Shown here piece after piece: positions 21,290-33,520 of a stretch of 64,000 bases of DNA. Position 1 is the stretch's first letter, and each line of letters begins with the position of its first letter. A model generated the notes under the pieces. It saw only the letters and a program-made list of their open reading frames with translations. It had not been told where the DNA came from and searched no databases. Origin of the DNA: Anthoceros angustus (lineage: Eukaryota > Streptophyta > Anthocerotopsida > Anthocerotales > Anthocerotaceae); the NCBI GenBank assembly GCA_010909165.1, contig MU008169.1, forward strand, positions 2,046,001-2,110,000. The letters run 5' to 3'. The translations under genes were made by a program, and so were the position numbers.

Positions 21290-21865
21290 TTCCCACTTAC
21301 ACACCTGGGAAAGGACTCGACCAAAGAGAGAGAACTTGATAGAGCAAAGGGCCATGGCTCCGCCAGAACTGGGTACGATCAAAAGGCCGCTTTCTTTTTC
21401 CCGGGCCTGTTTCAGACTTCAAAAGTTCGTACGTAGTGCTGGAAAGTCCGTTGCGCGCCCGTCAGCCTCCTTTCTTTACAAGCCCGTCTCCGTAGCGCAC
21501 GCACCAAGGCAGTTAGCCTAAACGGTCTCTTCCTCTAACAGCATAGTAGGCAATGACCATGTTTCTGTATGTACCAGTGTATAATAAGGAGAAAAACGAT
21601 GGGAAGAAGCCTATCCAGCAGGGGACAACCAAGGAGGATCCGAGGGTCAAGATGAAAACGAGCCATTAAGCTCCCACCTAAAGCTACCTACTGCTCCCAG
21701 GAAGAACAAAAGGCCTGCAAACCCCGAGGAAGAGGAAGAAGCGTCACCATGTTTCTGAATTGCGTATGTACAACCTGTCCAGACGGGAGTGTTACAATAC
21801 TTTTTCAGGTTGTAAATGTCCAACGCGGAGACTTGTAGTAAATGTAGTTTTCTGAACCTGCAGTC
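21290..21865. other. No gene seen
   Basis: Sequence between the copia remnant and the end of the LRR gene. It may contain the remnant LTR of the element and the 3' UTR of the LRR gene, but I could not confirm terminal repeats. Confidence 0.4.
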
Positions 21866-22744
21866 CTACCAGTCCCATTCAATGTCCGTGACCCTAGCAG
21901 AAAACAACCATTCTGCCCCGCCTCGTGACAGATGGAGCCATGACAGAGTGTGATTGAAGTCAAGCATGTGAGCTAAATGAAGTGCTCCTTCATCCCCAAG
22001 AGGATTTCTCCCAACGTCCAGCCTCTCGAGAGTGCAGTTTGTCTGAAGTGCGAGAGCGAGCATACTAGCTCCTTCAGGCCCAATTCCCGTGTTATCCAAA
22101 GCCAGAGCTTTCAAGGTCGAATTGTGTTGGAGCATATGGACAATGTGGCTGCACCCTTCAACTGTCCCACAAGCTCTAACCTCATCTAGATTCAGGTCTT
22201 CCGTGTTGCAACCAGAGCGCAGCATTCCCGAACACAGAGCCTCCAGGGCAACCGGACTGATCCAGGAGTCCGGAAAGTTCCTTCTTAGAAAGGAAATCCT
22301 AGTGAACAAACAGCTAGCCCGGCCAATAAGGCCCAGGAGAACGCCACCCACGAGCAGCTCAACTTCAAGACGATCCACCTCGTCGCATGCATCATCCATC
22401 TCTGACCAGTCCCACCAACTGTTGAGTTCATGAGCCTCGCAGTCAAAAGTGCCGGCATCAGAAAAGGCTTCTCCAGAGATGGTGTCCAACGTTCCTTCAT
22501 TCTGTTCTCTCCACTTCCCCCCGGTTTCCAACTGCGAAAACCATACGTAATACCCTACGCACTCGCGGCCAACAACTGGCAAGAACTGCTCTCTCAGTAG
22601 GCGGAAATCTCGTTCTGAACCCCAGTAAGGCTCGTCTCCAACGTGAGAATCTACCAGAAAAGTTTCAAACGCCGGTTGAAGACTCGTTACCAGACTCGCT
22701 ACATCACCCGTCGTGGGTCTTGGTTTTCCACTCGTGCTGGCCAT
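21866..22744 (-). CDS. Leucine-rich-repeat protein (ribonuclease-inhibitor type)
   Basis: An open frame of about 292 residues runs from the ATG at 22744. The C-terminal ~110 residues contain ribonuclease-inhibitor-type LRRs: HMLQHNSTLKALALDNTGI-GPEGASMLA, LQTNCTLERLDVGRNPLGDEGALHLA, LDFNHTLSWLHLS. The repeat length is ~28 residues with the L-x-x-L-x-L-x-x-N-x-I core, as in NLRC3-like and RanGAP-like proteins. The N-terminal half is acidic and Trp-rich (NSWWDWSEMDD) with a hydrophobic stretch (LEVELLVGGVLLGLIG) and matches no family I recognise. The frame is open upstream of this ATG, but that part overlaps the glutaredoxin-like gene in another frame. A further 3' exon is possible. The start lies only 40 bases after the stop of the upstream gene. 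Confidence 0.6.
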   Translation of the reverse strand: MASTSGKPRPTTGDVASLVTSLQPAFETFLVDSHVGDEPYWGSERDFRLLREQFLPVVGRECVGYYVWFSQLETGGKWREQNEGTLDTISGEAFSDAGTFDCEAHELNSWWDWSEMDDACDEVDRLEVELLVGGVLLGLIGRASCLFTRISFLRRNFPDSWISPVALEALCSGMLRSGCNTEDLNLDEVRACGTVEGCSHIVHMLQHNSTLKALALDNTGIGPEGASMLALALQTNCTLERLDVGRNPLGDEGALHLAHMLDFNHTLSWLHLSRGGAEWLFSARVTDIEWDW

Positions 22745-22784
22745 AGCTGAGAAACATCTCAACCCTGAACCAATCCGTGCTCTC

Positions 22785-23498
22785 TCATCGACTGAAAGCG
22801 GCTGAAAGCCTTCTCGAAATCTGGTCCAATCCCATCCTCGGAGACAATCTGGGAAGCAATTCCTGCAAGACAACCACATCAGCGGACAATCAACACTAAT
22901 TCTAACCCTATCCTGAGAATCAACCAGCAGAAAAAGGCACCAAACCCACAAACCTCCGTATCGTCAGCTCTGATCCTAGCTAACACAGGAATCTCGTATT
23001 GATAGGCCTGCTCCCACTCGGGATTCGAGGTGATGTCTCGGACCTGAGATCAGGCACACACAAGGCATCAGCACAACAACACTCCGTGTCTGAACATCAC
23101 ATGCTCCGGGGGAGGCGGAAAACCTCAACGCGCACTCCGGCCAAGGGCCCGTCAGACCCAAGGGCCGCCACCTGCTGCAGCTTCTCCTTGAGCCCGTCGC
23201 AGAGGCAGCATCCCTCCTTGCTGTAAAGGACCAACCTTTGGTCCGGAGCCTGCTGCACCTCCTCCACCGATGCAGCACAGAAACCCCGCAAGGCTGAACC
23301 GGACACGGGGCTCGGCAGGGATCGGAATGACGACGACGGCGATGTCGCAGAGAAGGATTTCAATTGAACTCGAGTGACTATGTGTGGACCGGCAAGCGAA
23401 CAGCACAGCCCGCGCCCTACATTGCTCCTCGACAAGCCCACAAACTCGCCACCACTTCTTGCCAGGATGCACATAGCGAGCGATCGAGATGACGACAT
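22785..23498 (-). CDS. Glutaredoxin-like DUF836 protein, probably organellar
   Basis: Three exons, 23498-23124, 23043-22954 and 22862-22785, join in phase 0 to give 180 residues. Residues 1-~75 are Ser/Arg-rich and look like an organelle-targeting peptide. The rest is a thioredoxin-fold DUF836 domain: QRLVLYSKEGCCLCDGLKEK with the CCLC motif, the EVRDITSNPEWEQAYQYEIP segment across the exon 1/2 junction, PVLARIRADD, and the terminal ELLPRLSPRM helix. The family is related to glutaredoxins; its physiological substrate is not established. The P-V-L cis-proline site expected for this fold is present. An LRR gene begins 40 bases downstream on the same strand. Confidence 0.87.
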
Positions 23499-23681
23499 GG
23501 AAAGGAAGAGGATCGCAGATGCCCCACTTCAATTGCCGAGAAGAATATCCCTGAAAACGAGGGTGTTGTACATAAACATGTAGAAAGCAGAGGCAGAAAA
23601 GAAAACGTGGGACCTTTCATTATTTGTACATCTGTTTGCACAAATCAAGCGCAACATAGCTTGATGTCGGTCAAGCACAAA

Positions 23682-24490
23682 TCAGCTAATTTCTGTAGGA
23701 CTCACAGAGGAAACTCGGGAACAGTCCTCACAGACTGAGCTCCAAAGAGTGCACCCGTGGATACCGCACGAGCTGAACTCTAACTCCAAGCAGTTTAGAA
23801 GACTCGTCAGCGAAAGCACCTCTTCTCGCAAAGAGGCAAGTTCAGCAAATGCCTCACGGTAGCTGGGTGACAACCTTGCCAGGGAGTGGTAACAGAGGCG
23901 GGCCGTCGAATAGGGTGATATCAGGACCTATGCATCTTTGAAAGGATAAAACAGGCTTCGAGGGGCCCTGCGAGCTGGGAAATGAACTGTCAGTAGACTC
24001 ACAACGTCTGTGACCAGCTGCAGAGCAGTTCAGATGCAAGAACTAAACCTAAGCGTCACATTCTAAGCCCCCTAACAGCTACAGAGGAGCACTTCATTGT
24101 ATGCCCCCTCATTGGAGATCAACCATCACGAAAAAGTTGGTGGCCGCTCAAGCAAAAAGGCACAGTACTGATCTTTGTATGCACAAATAAAAGCTCGGCA
24201 TCCATTCCCAAGCGAACGCTGTAGGGGATGCAAAGCAGAACTTAGTGCAACGACACCACCCAGGGCCACATACCATTCGAAGCCAATCACTACGAGTGCG
24301 TAGCTTACAAGAAATGCCGAACCGTGTTGGCGATACGAAAGCTCCAGATTGCCACGGTCCGACCTGCGAATGGCTCTCCTTCCTCGCCTGCTGCGCGTGC
24401 AAATTCTCAAGCTCTGCGCCTAGCTCTCCTTCCTTGCCTGCCGCTCACCCGCCAGAGGATTGTGCCCTTAACAACGAAGGCACCTAGTGG
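23682..24490 (-). CDS. Uncertain gene with coiled-coil segments
   Basis: I do not recognise this gene. Two minus-strand stretches look exon-like. One, ending at a good donor (TTCTT then GTAAGC) near 24310, reads GELGAELENLHAQQARKESH, a short heptad-like helix. The other follows a CATAG acceptor near 23927 and runs to a stop at 23682. It reads ARLCYHSLARLSPSYREAFA, then a leucine-rich helix (ELASLREEVLSLTSLLNCLE) and a Cys-containing tail (CGIHGCTL, CEDC). I could not join them confidently, and no start codon is obvious. A 94-codon hydrophobic frame at 24126-24410 has no ATG and crosses the donor, so it is probably intronic. Start, end and exon structure here are provisional. Confidence 0.3.
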
Positions 24491-24607
24491 GAGTTAGGGC
24501 AAGCCGTCGAGGTTGTTACCCCAAGATCAAGTTATCTTAAGTGAGCGCAATGGCATCCAGTTTCACACAGGATTATTTATTTCCTTTGCCATACCTTGGG
24601 AAGGAGC

Positions 24608-25327
24608 ATGATGGGTGCTGGGTCTTCCAGGACAGTGGCCGCCCTAGTCTTGATGCTGGCTCTGCTTGTGGAGTGGGCTGCCGTCTCGCACGCCAAGGCC
24701 GTCAAACCCGCTACTGTGAGTGCATTATCTGGATCCTGTGTTGTAAGCATGTGAGTGGATGTGTTACATGCAGAGTTCAATCCGCTCAAAGACATGATGG
24801 TGTTCGTTCCGGCAGGATATGGAAGTGAGGGCCAAGAAGCTGGAATGCATGGAGGATATCGATAAGTATGGCTGACTGAGTTCGCAACCGGAAAGACTGT
24901 GATATGAAGCCGTTCAGGAAGACAAATGTGTCTCACGCGGCTTGTGCTTTCTTATCACAGTGGTATGTGGGGGATGAAGTGCAAGGCATCGGCGATAGAC
25001 AGGGAAAATTGTGCCCTACGATGCGTTTCTGCAGCGTGTTATCAGCTCATCTATGCCGCGGATCCGGTACTTCTACCTTTCTCCCAACGTTTAGCTGCTG
25101 CATGTAAAGTCCGAAGCTCTGACCTGATGGCCAAGTGACGGTGCAGCTTGAAGAGGGCGAAGTGGAGTTTCATCGGGGTCGAGATTTCAGGATGTGTGTT
25201 CGAAGGTAGGCTGCCGTTTGTGTGAGCCTGCCTGCCTGTCAGTTATGTAGGGGTCCTTAGCTTCGGTGCACCATGTTTCAGGGAGTCCAGGGGCTTGCCT
25301 ATCACTATGGAGAACCTGTACGAATGA
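24608..25327 (+). CDS. Small secreted DUF4787-like cysteine protein
   Basis: Five exons, 24608-24715, 24816-24865, 24961-25066, 25147-25205 and 25282-25327, join in phase to about 122 residues. Residues 1-~29 form a signal peptide (MMGAGSSRTV, then an ALVLMLALLVEWAAV core and SHAKA cleavage region). The mature part shows a conserved small plant domain: LECMEDID, MKCKASAIDRENCALRCVSA, ACYQLIYAADP, LEEGEVE, RDFRMCV, with six cysteines. This resembles the DUF4787 family of secreted or ER-lumen proteins of unknown function. It is the only plus-strand gene between 22 and 38 kb. Either of two adjacent ATGs (24608 or 24611) could start it. The phases fit at every junction, which supports the model. 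Confidence 0.7.
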
Positions 25328-25921
25328 AGGAAACGGTTGTTCTAAAGCTGAGAGAGGACTTGGAGACTTAGCTTCTGACTGAAAATCATCGAAGGAGGAA
25401 TAGAGCGGAGATTTCTGGCCTCGAGCAAGAATTCAGTGCACTGTTAGGTGCGCATGTCTTCTCACCTCTTCATGTTCGTTTTAAGCGTCTCTTGTTCACC
25501 GGACCAGTCAGGTGGTGGCAGGGTTAGCCAAGTTTCTATAGCCATTTGTGTAACGTGAAGGATCTTGCAGCACGACTGCAGAGAGTGAGACGTTTGGTGG
25601 ATCAACTTTTTCAGCCTCGGCTACTGAGTTCATCTGATGAGTAGTGTAGGCGGTTTTATAACATATTACCTTTCGTGTGCAAAGTTGTTCATGTCGGGAA
25701 CTTTTCACATAGATCAAATCAACGTTGATGCTTGCCGTGCTGGCATTAAAATATGCAGTGGCACGTTCATCAAGGGAAGGGATACAGAGCACCTGCGACT
25801 CTATGGCCTAGCCCAGATTGGAGACTATACCTATCTCCAAGTGCCAACTTCGGAAAGGTCATCTTTACTTCAGACACACCTGCAAGGTGTCAAAAGGCAT
25901 AGGATTTCCACGTCTTGAAAG
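25328..25921. other. No gene seen (3' flanks of two convergent genes)
   Basis: Spacer between the ends of the plus-strand DUF4787-like gene and the minus-strand DUF1995 gene. Only short unconserved frames are present. Confidence 0.6.
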
Positions 25922-28322
25922 TTAATTTGACAAGGACTTAAGAAACCTACTGAACGACGACAGTTGACCCATAGCCTTCGCCAGCAGGGAGGGTTCCGAC
26001 TCCTCGTTGCCGTCCCTTCCGCCGGTGAAGAATAGCACCTGCAATATGACATGCGGTGAGAAACATTCCACGACCCCCCTGCCCTATCTTGGGACAAGTC
26101 ACAAGGCATGTTTGGCCTACATCAAGGTCGTCGGGATCCGGGCGCCGGACAAGCTCTTTAGATAGTAGATAACGCCCTGGCCTTTCCTTGTCATCAAGAA
26201 ACACCTGCCACAGCCTGTTGAGCAAAGGGCCTTTAGAACATGCCTTCGAAGTTGTCCGAAAACATCTGCAGATTGGGGTGAAGAACTAACCCGGGATATT
26301 TTCTGAATATTGCGCCGAACGACAGTGGCCTCATGGAATAAACTACTGTAAAAGTGCTGAAAGCAACCGAATGCAAATCCAGGTTGATAACGGCCAGTTC
26401 CAAGCCTCAGCTCCAAAAGTTTTGACTAGAGGACGAGATGGTACCTTAAAAAGGACTCCCGCATCCTGCGCACATTAAGGCCAATGCCTACATCCCCGCT
26501 TACAAGCCTAGGATTCCACATCACGAGTGGCCTCCCCTGAAGATGAAGATATAGAATTATGAGGAATATGAGAGCTCAAGAATAAAGACATGTTACTACA
26601 AACAAGCTGGTAGCAACAAACTTACGGGACCATCTGCACTATCTGCAAGGAACGATGCGATCCGTTGAACATCTGCAAGCATTTGATAATCTGGCGCAAC
26701 CAACACTACTAACTCATCGTCAATGGAGACTGGCCTTCTGTCATTACAGCTGCCAATGCACGAGGAGAAAATAAGGAAGTATGCTAACAATGGCAGACAA
26801 GTCCACACTCTGCTGCTCGACATCATGAGCAAACAGCAAACACCATATGCTAATACAACCCGGCTACGACAGCTGATCAAAACCCGACATGGAAAAAGCC
26901 ATCCACGGGCACTACGACCTAAATTGTCTGGACGCATGCACGTAGGAAAAAAGACAGGCACATACAGTAAAAACTGTACCTGCCAAAGCTGAATGACACT
27001 TCACCCCAACGGGACTTCACAAGAGCAGCTGATCCAGCATCAGGAAATATTGCTTTTACGCGCTGCACACAAGCTGCATATCGTCAAAAGCATAAAGCAT
27101 AACAGCACAGCACCATACTTTCCACTAGTTAGCTCGATCGAATGCAAGATTTCGAAGTGCAGCTCTCCACCAAGGTGAAAGTAAAGCGAGCACAACAGCA
27201 ATGACAACGCCTGTTTACCTGCATCCCCAAGGCCTCTTGCAAAGTCTCAAGGAACAATCTTGATAAGTTCCACAGCTTCTCTTGAGCACCATCTTCATTG
27301 AGATTTTCCAGTTCCGGCAGCAAAAGCTCCGTCTACCTTGTTGCCATACAAAATTGAGAATCAGCAGTAGCATGGACGACACACCAGATCCCTAACCCAA
27401 GGACTTCCGACAGCATCTGAAGTGAGACGTAATAATGGAGTTTGCAAGAGCATGTTGTGCCTGGTTAACCTCATCAACACATGCTCTAGAAGCTGGGGTC
27501 TGATTTTCAGGCTCGTGCATTTCCGCAGCTGTTTACTTGCCATGCACCATATCTCTCAATGCATGGCTCGGCCAGCTGCACCTAGCACTACATGCTGGAC
27601 ACCTAGCAACCGTCAATATCTGCCCTAATCAACCTCCTATTCGTCTTCCGCACAGGAGGGCTGGTTGTTCAGGCAATGTCTTTCTGCGACCCTAACCAGT
27701 ACCGTATGACTTGCTTCAATCACACAGTTCGGCCACTCGCAGACCTCCTTGACCTAAGCTTCACGAATAACAACCCTGAGGCTCAGCAAGCACAAGGACG
27801 AGGCGACTCTTACTATGGCCCGCGTGCCACCAGAACTGATGTACAAGGCAGCTGCTTGTGCAGATTGCACGACGGCATCCTCCAAATCATTCGGAAGCAC
27901 GCTATACACCACAACATCTGCATGAGTGAAAAGAGTAGGAGTTCCTCCTTTCAATGCGGTGCTCTCTCTTTGAATACAATCCTCCTACGCTGCTGCTGCT
28001 AAAACCTTGAGCTGGTAAAACAGCCATGAAAAGCTCACCTGTCTTCCCGGGAGTCCTCGTCCTCTCCATCGCCTTCCCCCGCGGTCTCTTCATACGTTTC
28101 ACCATCCAAAGTCTTGCTACCACCAAACTCCTGAAATTTGGCCCCTCGGGTCACGTCCCGCTTGCCTGATGCTGCAGAGAAGAGTCCGCCCGAGCGCAAC
28201 GTGACGCCCGCGGGCCTTCGAGTAGGGGACTCCACCGGCCATGTCGGTCTGCGCACGTTTCCAAGGCTCGGCGCCGGCGGGCATGCTCGTGAGAGCATTC
28301 GCGGAATGCACTGGAGCGCCAT
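25922..28322 (-). CDS. Chloroplast DUF1995 protein (LPA3-type family)
   Basis: Nine exons join in phase: 28322-28039, ~27961-27814, 27332-27219, 27062-26980, 26749-26626, 26536-26445, 26356-26291, 26214-26121, 26038-25922. The product is about 373 residues. Exon 1 is a Ser/Arg/Pro-rich plastid transit peptide ending in an acidic stretch. The rest is a full DUF1995 domain: LPNDLEDAVVQSAQAA, TELLLPELENL, VKAIFPDAGSAAL, LVVLVAPDYQMLADVQRI, PLVMWNPRLVSGDVGIGLNV, STFTVVYSMRPLSFGAIFRK, then VFLDDKERPGRYLLSKELVR and an RRPDPDDLD end. Arabidopsis LPA3, a member of the family, helps photosystem II assembly; other members have no known role. The acceptor of exon 2 is the weakest junction (27961 or 27967 both keep frame). 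Confidence 0.9.
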
Positions 28323-28781
28323 GATCTTGAAGTGCCGTCATGGCCGCTTTTGGTTGTGACGTTGTAGGTGTTCCGGAAGGATGTATTAAGGTCCGTATGT
28401 ACATCAGGAAAAACGGAGTCATTATCTTGTACATCCAAGAAGCCTTGAATCTTACAATATAAGTCATAGCTTCCAGAAACCAAACAAGCTGTTGGACCTT
28501 TCTAAGTCTCACACTAGCTACTTCTGTAAGAAGCAGGCGTGGCAGCAGCCAGAAGGACTTAAGTCCTGTATTCACAACCTGCAGAGGCTCTCCATCTCCG
28601 TGGCGACGCTCCACAGACATGCACATAATTATATGCATGGTCCTAGTCAAGTGGTATGTATCCGCACGGGTAACAATGTGTTACCACATCGTCCAATGGC
28701 CCACGTTTTCACAACTACATCCTCGACACCCCTGCCGCTCTTGTACAGTTAGCCGTAGAACCTGCTCCCAAAGCTTGCGAA

Positions 28782-31700
28782 TCAGGAAGCCGCCACAGAC
28801 GAAGCTAACGAGTGCCTGTCATCATCAGTGGACCTTAAGGCACTAGCCATCTGCCTCTCCACGCCTCGTACATTATATTGCTCATGCACCCTTATCCTAT
28901 TGTCTTGCCACCACTGCTCAGCTTGTCTTTCACTGAACCTCTTCCTACTGCACAATCCACAAGCCTTTCATCAGTATCCACACAACAGGCTAACGCTGTG
29001 TGTGTACGTGCTCCCAGAAATAGGGCGGACACACGAGCAGTCAGCCTACTTGCCTCAACCGCAAGTCAGACCTGTAGAATCAGATTTATTGATGGAGGCT
29101 CACAAGGAAACGGTGTATGTACCTGAACCTGACTCGCTTCAAATCCTTGCCACCACCTGGTAAGGCAGTCAAAGTGATATATACTCCGGCCTCTACTTGC
29201 TCAACCCACTCAGTCCCCTGATCATGCCCATTATCAGATGTGCCTGCACTACTATGCCTCCCTTCTTCAGGTCTTGAGCTGTCGGGTCCATTGGAATCCA
29301 ATTCCACTGACCTCGCCGCCTTTGGGAAAACAGTCCTGCTTTGTACAAAGATAGCTCCTTCACCCACTGCCCGAGGGCTGCTCACACCATTAGCATCTCC
29401 ATCTCGTATGCTTGAGATTGTAGATACTGGAGGCTGCATATACTTCCTTGCATTCCCATGTGAACCTTCTAGATCTACAGCAGCCATAGAATCAAGCACA
29501 GCTGGTGGATGGAGGCCATTTGGTGGGTCATGCCGACTGACTGCTCCCACAGGCCTTCCTTGCTGGTATGCTACTGTTGGCAGTCTCTCAGCCATATCTT
29601 TCAACTGAAAATGGTCAAAAACTAGTAAGTCGTCTTACCTTATTACAACACTATTAATGCAGGGGTGATTTAAAGAATAGTGAGAACCAGAAATCCGTCA
29701 CAAACCTGGGCAGTCATTGACTTGATAACTTCTTTCGCAGCTCTGCACTTAGCAGCCTCCTCTGCAGCTGCAGCCTGAGCTTCCTTTGTCTTCTGATGGG
29801 CTGATTGCAATTCAGTCTCTTGACTTTGGCATTTACTTGTGAGTTGCTCAACCTGATGGGGTACATCAACAACCAGGGTACTACCATCTACCGATCATTT
29901 GCGTGTCAAGTAGGCATCTTACAGACACAAGAGACTTCGTACACAGATCACAAGGTGGTACACAGATCAACAAGGAGTACACATAAATCACAAGACCATG
30001 TCAACCTCACCAAACAAGTGAAAGACCGTACCTGCTTCAGCAACCTCGCCACCTCCTCTGTTAAATACTCATTGCTTCGCTTCATATCATCGACGACAGA
30101 TTTTGGAGCAGTCAGACCAGATCCTGTTGGTGTTGGGGTGGTTGACCGAGGAGGACTGGGCCGCCTCGACATTGGGGAGTGGGATCTGGAAGCCATACCA
30201 GCCGAGGGCACTGCAGGTAATGCTGGAAGCTGAGGTAATGGAGGCACATAGGACGGATTGAAAGAAGTCGGGGGCATCACTGAGACCCAACTTGGTAAAG
30301 CACTAGGAGCGGGAGACACTCGCCTCGAGGAATCAGGTTTCTTACTTCGTTTTGTGGCAGCCTTTCCTTCCATCTGCTTCACCTGTTCACTTGGTAGAAG
30401 TTTTGGGGAAGGCACTTGTGGCTTAGGCACCTTAGGATCAACCTTATCTTGCCTTTCTTTGCCGTCTGGACGCCTTGCCACACTTATCTTTTGTTTTCCT
30501 GAAAGAGATTGAGGTCCTGCTTGACTGTCAGCCACTTTCTTAAGCTTTGTATAACATGCATCACAGACACGGTATGGCCGATTAGGATTTGGGGCCAGTG
30601 AGGCTCTGTGTGCCTTTTTTGCACTGCAGGAGTGGCAGAACCCTAAACCACAGTTGTAGCAGTTGTGTCGTTTCCTGGTGAATGTAAACGGATGCTTACA
30701 ACCCGAACAAACTGACTGGTCTGCACTTGACACCCACTTGTGCAGACAAATGGCAGCTGTGAAACTCGAACCACATGCTATTGTCTTCACTTGCTTGTCT
30801 TTCAGTGCCTCCACCAAGGTCGGCACATTTTTGTCCTTGGTATCCCCATGGCCGAGCCTCCCATTTGCACCTTTTCCCCAAGTGTACACCTCAGTCCTTT
30901 GAGTCAACACAGCAACATGGTGAGAACCACATGCAATTTCTTCGACATAAGACTCCCATAACTTTCCTCCAACAAGACCTGGTAGTTTTCCATCTGCCTG
31001 AGGGTCTCCCAGCTGTCCACAGAAAGTACCACCCATTGTGAAAACCTGCCCTAAAGTGGTCAAGGCAACAGTTAGACTCGCTCCACAGGCCACCTGCCGA
31101 AAGTTGTGCTCAACAACCGCAGCTACACAGGTGGGAACAAGCTTCTGCTCCTTATCACCATGACCAAGACGACCTTTGTCACCATCCCCCCATGTGAAAA
31201 GCTTACCAGAGGCGCTAGTGCTCCCACTGGTGCTAACCATTACTTCTACAACTGCGGCTGTATGCCACACCCCACAAGCAGCTCTAACCGTTTTCAGACC
31301 TTTCAGAGATTCCACCTCCCTTGGGGAATGAGCGCTCTTTGTGTCTCCATGACCCAAAACTCCAAATGTTCCATCTCCAAAAGTGAACAGCTGACCGGCT
31401 GAAGTGACAAGAGCTGTATGCCATGGGCCACAAGCTATGGATGAGACCCTTATTCCCTCTAGAGGTCCACCTACTTTCTTTGGTACCCAGTGGCCAGCTA
31501 CACCTCCATGGCCCAAAAGCCCAAAATTGTGGGTGCCATCACCCCAGGTGTACAGGTCCCCTGAAAGTGTCACAGCAGAAGTGTGATACTCACCACAGGA
31601 AACAAATTCGATGTTGATAGCAGACAAGGCCTCCACGAGCTGAGGCTGAGACACATCTTTATCAACCCCATGACCCAGTCGCCCACCTGATTCCTCTCCC

Positions 31701-33520
31701 CAACAGAAAACCTCTCCCTGTTTGGACACCAGAGCTGCATGTCGGCCCCCACATGCTATGTGGTGTACGTCAAGTACCACTGCTGAGTCTAAAGGTTTTG
31801 GGAAAAGTGCATCCATCTTAGCGCCAACTGCATCGCCAGATCCAGCTCGGTATGGACCCCCACCCAGAAAACCATCGCCAATACCTTCGCCCCACATGAA
31901 GACGTCACCTAGAGCATCATTGTCGTCATGACCTGAACCCTGGCTTGAAGAGCTTACTTGGCTGGACATACTCATTCTGAATGCTTCCATTGAACCACCT
32001 CGCATTGGGTTAGTCACAATATCTGACCCAACATCAGAACCTGCAGAGTGAAGCGATCCGCCAGCCGAGCTGGTGTCCAAAAATGCCCTTGAATCACCTA
32101 CCCAGACTGATGAGAACCCCTTGTCTGTTATGGGTAGAACTCGGGGAGGACTCTCAAATGGACTCACGGTTTTGAAGCCCTCACTAGAATCCTGTCAATA
32201 CAATACGAAAAGGCATTATGAATTTTACTGCCATCATGTCTAGACATATTGATAATCCCAACCAGTACGCCTGAAAATTAAAGGGGGTACTAACATGGAA
32301 GACACAAACCTGTGGGAGGCTGTCAGTACTGCCAAATGGGGAACCAAGAGGAGAGCTTTTCCTGGTGCGGTTAACTGGACTATGGGAGTCGAAACTCAAA
32401 ACGCCATCACTTCTGGAGTCAACCTTCTTGCGTGACTGAGCTCCAGCAACCAGAGCCTTGAGTCCAACAAACCATACCTCTGCTTCATCCTTGTCCTTGC
32501 AGATCTGGAGAATAGTGGAAGGATCTAAGTGCCAGATATATCCAACAACAGCAAAAGAACTTGAAATAGGCATTTAGTGTGCCCACAGAAAATGGCAGGG
32601 CAGTACCAAATCAAGAGATCGTTCGTCGTTCTGATAGATTAGAGAAAACGACTGGTACTCTTTCTCTGGCCGTGGATATCGCTGAAATATCAGCTGCAGG
32701 GTGGTGTAGACGACATCCACAAATAGCAAAAACAATCAGAAACCTTCAGAGAGAGGACGCAGAAGGCGACTAAGCAGCAGAGAGGAAAAATAGGTGCTCA
32801 CAGTTCGCTGGCCAGGAACAATTCTTGAGACGGAGTTCAACTTCAAAACTTTCTCTTCCTTTCCAGAATACCATATCAAAGATGTTTCATCCTGTGACAA
32901 GCATGCCAGAACGCTTAGCATTGTTTCAGTGCTAGTGATAGAGATGGAGCCACACTGAAATGCTTCAGGCCACTCACATTTGACAGCCTAAAAGGACAGA
33001 ACTTTGGCTTCCCCCTGCGTCCGTATTTCAGTAACTGTGCACCCTTCTTCAACGCAGTGATTGCCTTCACAACAGTTGATTTCAAAGATTAACAACGGTG
33101 AGTTTATCAACTGACATCCGCTCATCCTAAAGTGCGACGTCAAATGAGCTACAATCTCTTGCGTAGAGCAACAACACCTCCTTGCACGCAAAATGCATTA
33201 GAGGTGTCTGCATCAAGCAGATAGCCGCTACTCATAAGTTGTACGTCAAGAAAGTGAAGCTCACTGCAAGATGCTCATGTCCACCTGCTTCACTAGTGAG
33301 CAGCAGCCACTTCCAAATGCCAATCGAAGAGTAGTTCTTCTTCGTATGAGTTGAGACTAGGCGTTTGGGAGGAAGAGCCACAGACAAAGCTGACCAGGAC
33401 AAGATAAACAAGCTAACTGATGCGGCACCCAAATACCAGATCCAGAGCTAGCAGATAGCATCCGACATATACCTGTTCAATGTCACGCTCAGCAGGTCCA
33501 TTGCGTGCGAACTCTGCCAT
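28782..33520 (-). CDS. PRAF-type protein: PH, RCC1, FYVE and BRX domains
   Basis: Nine exons join in phase: 33520-33473, 33064-32978, 32891-32802, 32693-32607, 32504-32310, 32191-30032, 29852-29706, 29604-29123, 28944-28782; 1152 residues, about the usual PRAF length. The start ([16 protein letters not shown]) matches the family. PH domain ~17-130 ([55 protein letters not shown]); RCC1 propeller ~262-652, with repeated WGxGxxGRLGHG and ACGxxHTA blades; FYVE finger ~655-721 with CxxC pairs and the [10 protein letters not shown] signature; coiled coil ~910-960; BRX domain ~1068-1124 ([27 protein letters not shown]). PRAF proteins bind phosphoinositides and act with small GTPases at endomembranes; plant members interact with BREVIS RADIX-type proteins. 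The gene looks intact, with all introns GT-AG. Confidence 0.96.

Noticed and set aside
22745-22951. N-terminal extension of the LRR frame upstream of 22744
   Set aside because: This part overlaps the last exon and intron of the glutaredoxin-like gene in another frame; similarity supports the glutaredoxin reading.
24126-24410. Hydrophobic 94-codon minus-strand frame as a membrane protein
   Set aside because: It lacks an ATG and crosses a strong splice donor near 24310, so it is probably intronic.
28117-28650. 177-codon minus-strand frame upstream of the DUF1995 gene
   Set aside because: Out of frame with the transit-peptide exon and without family features.
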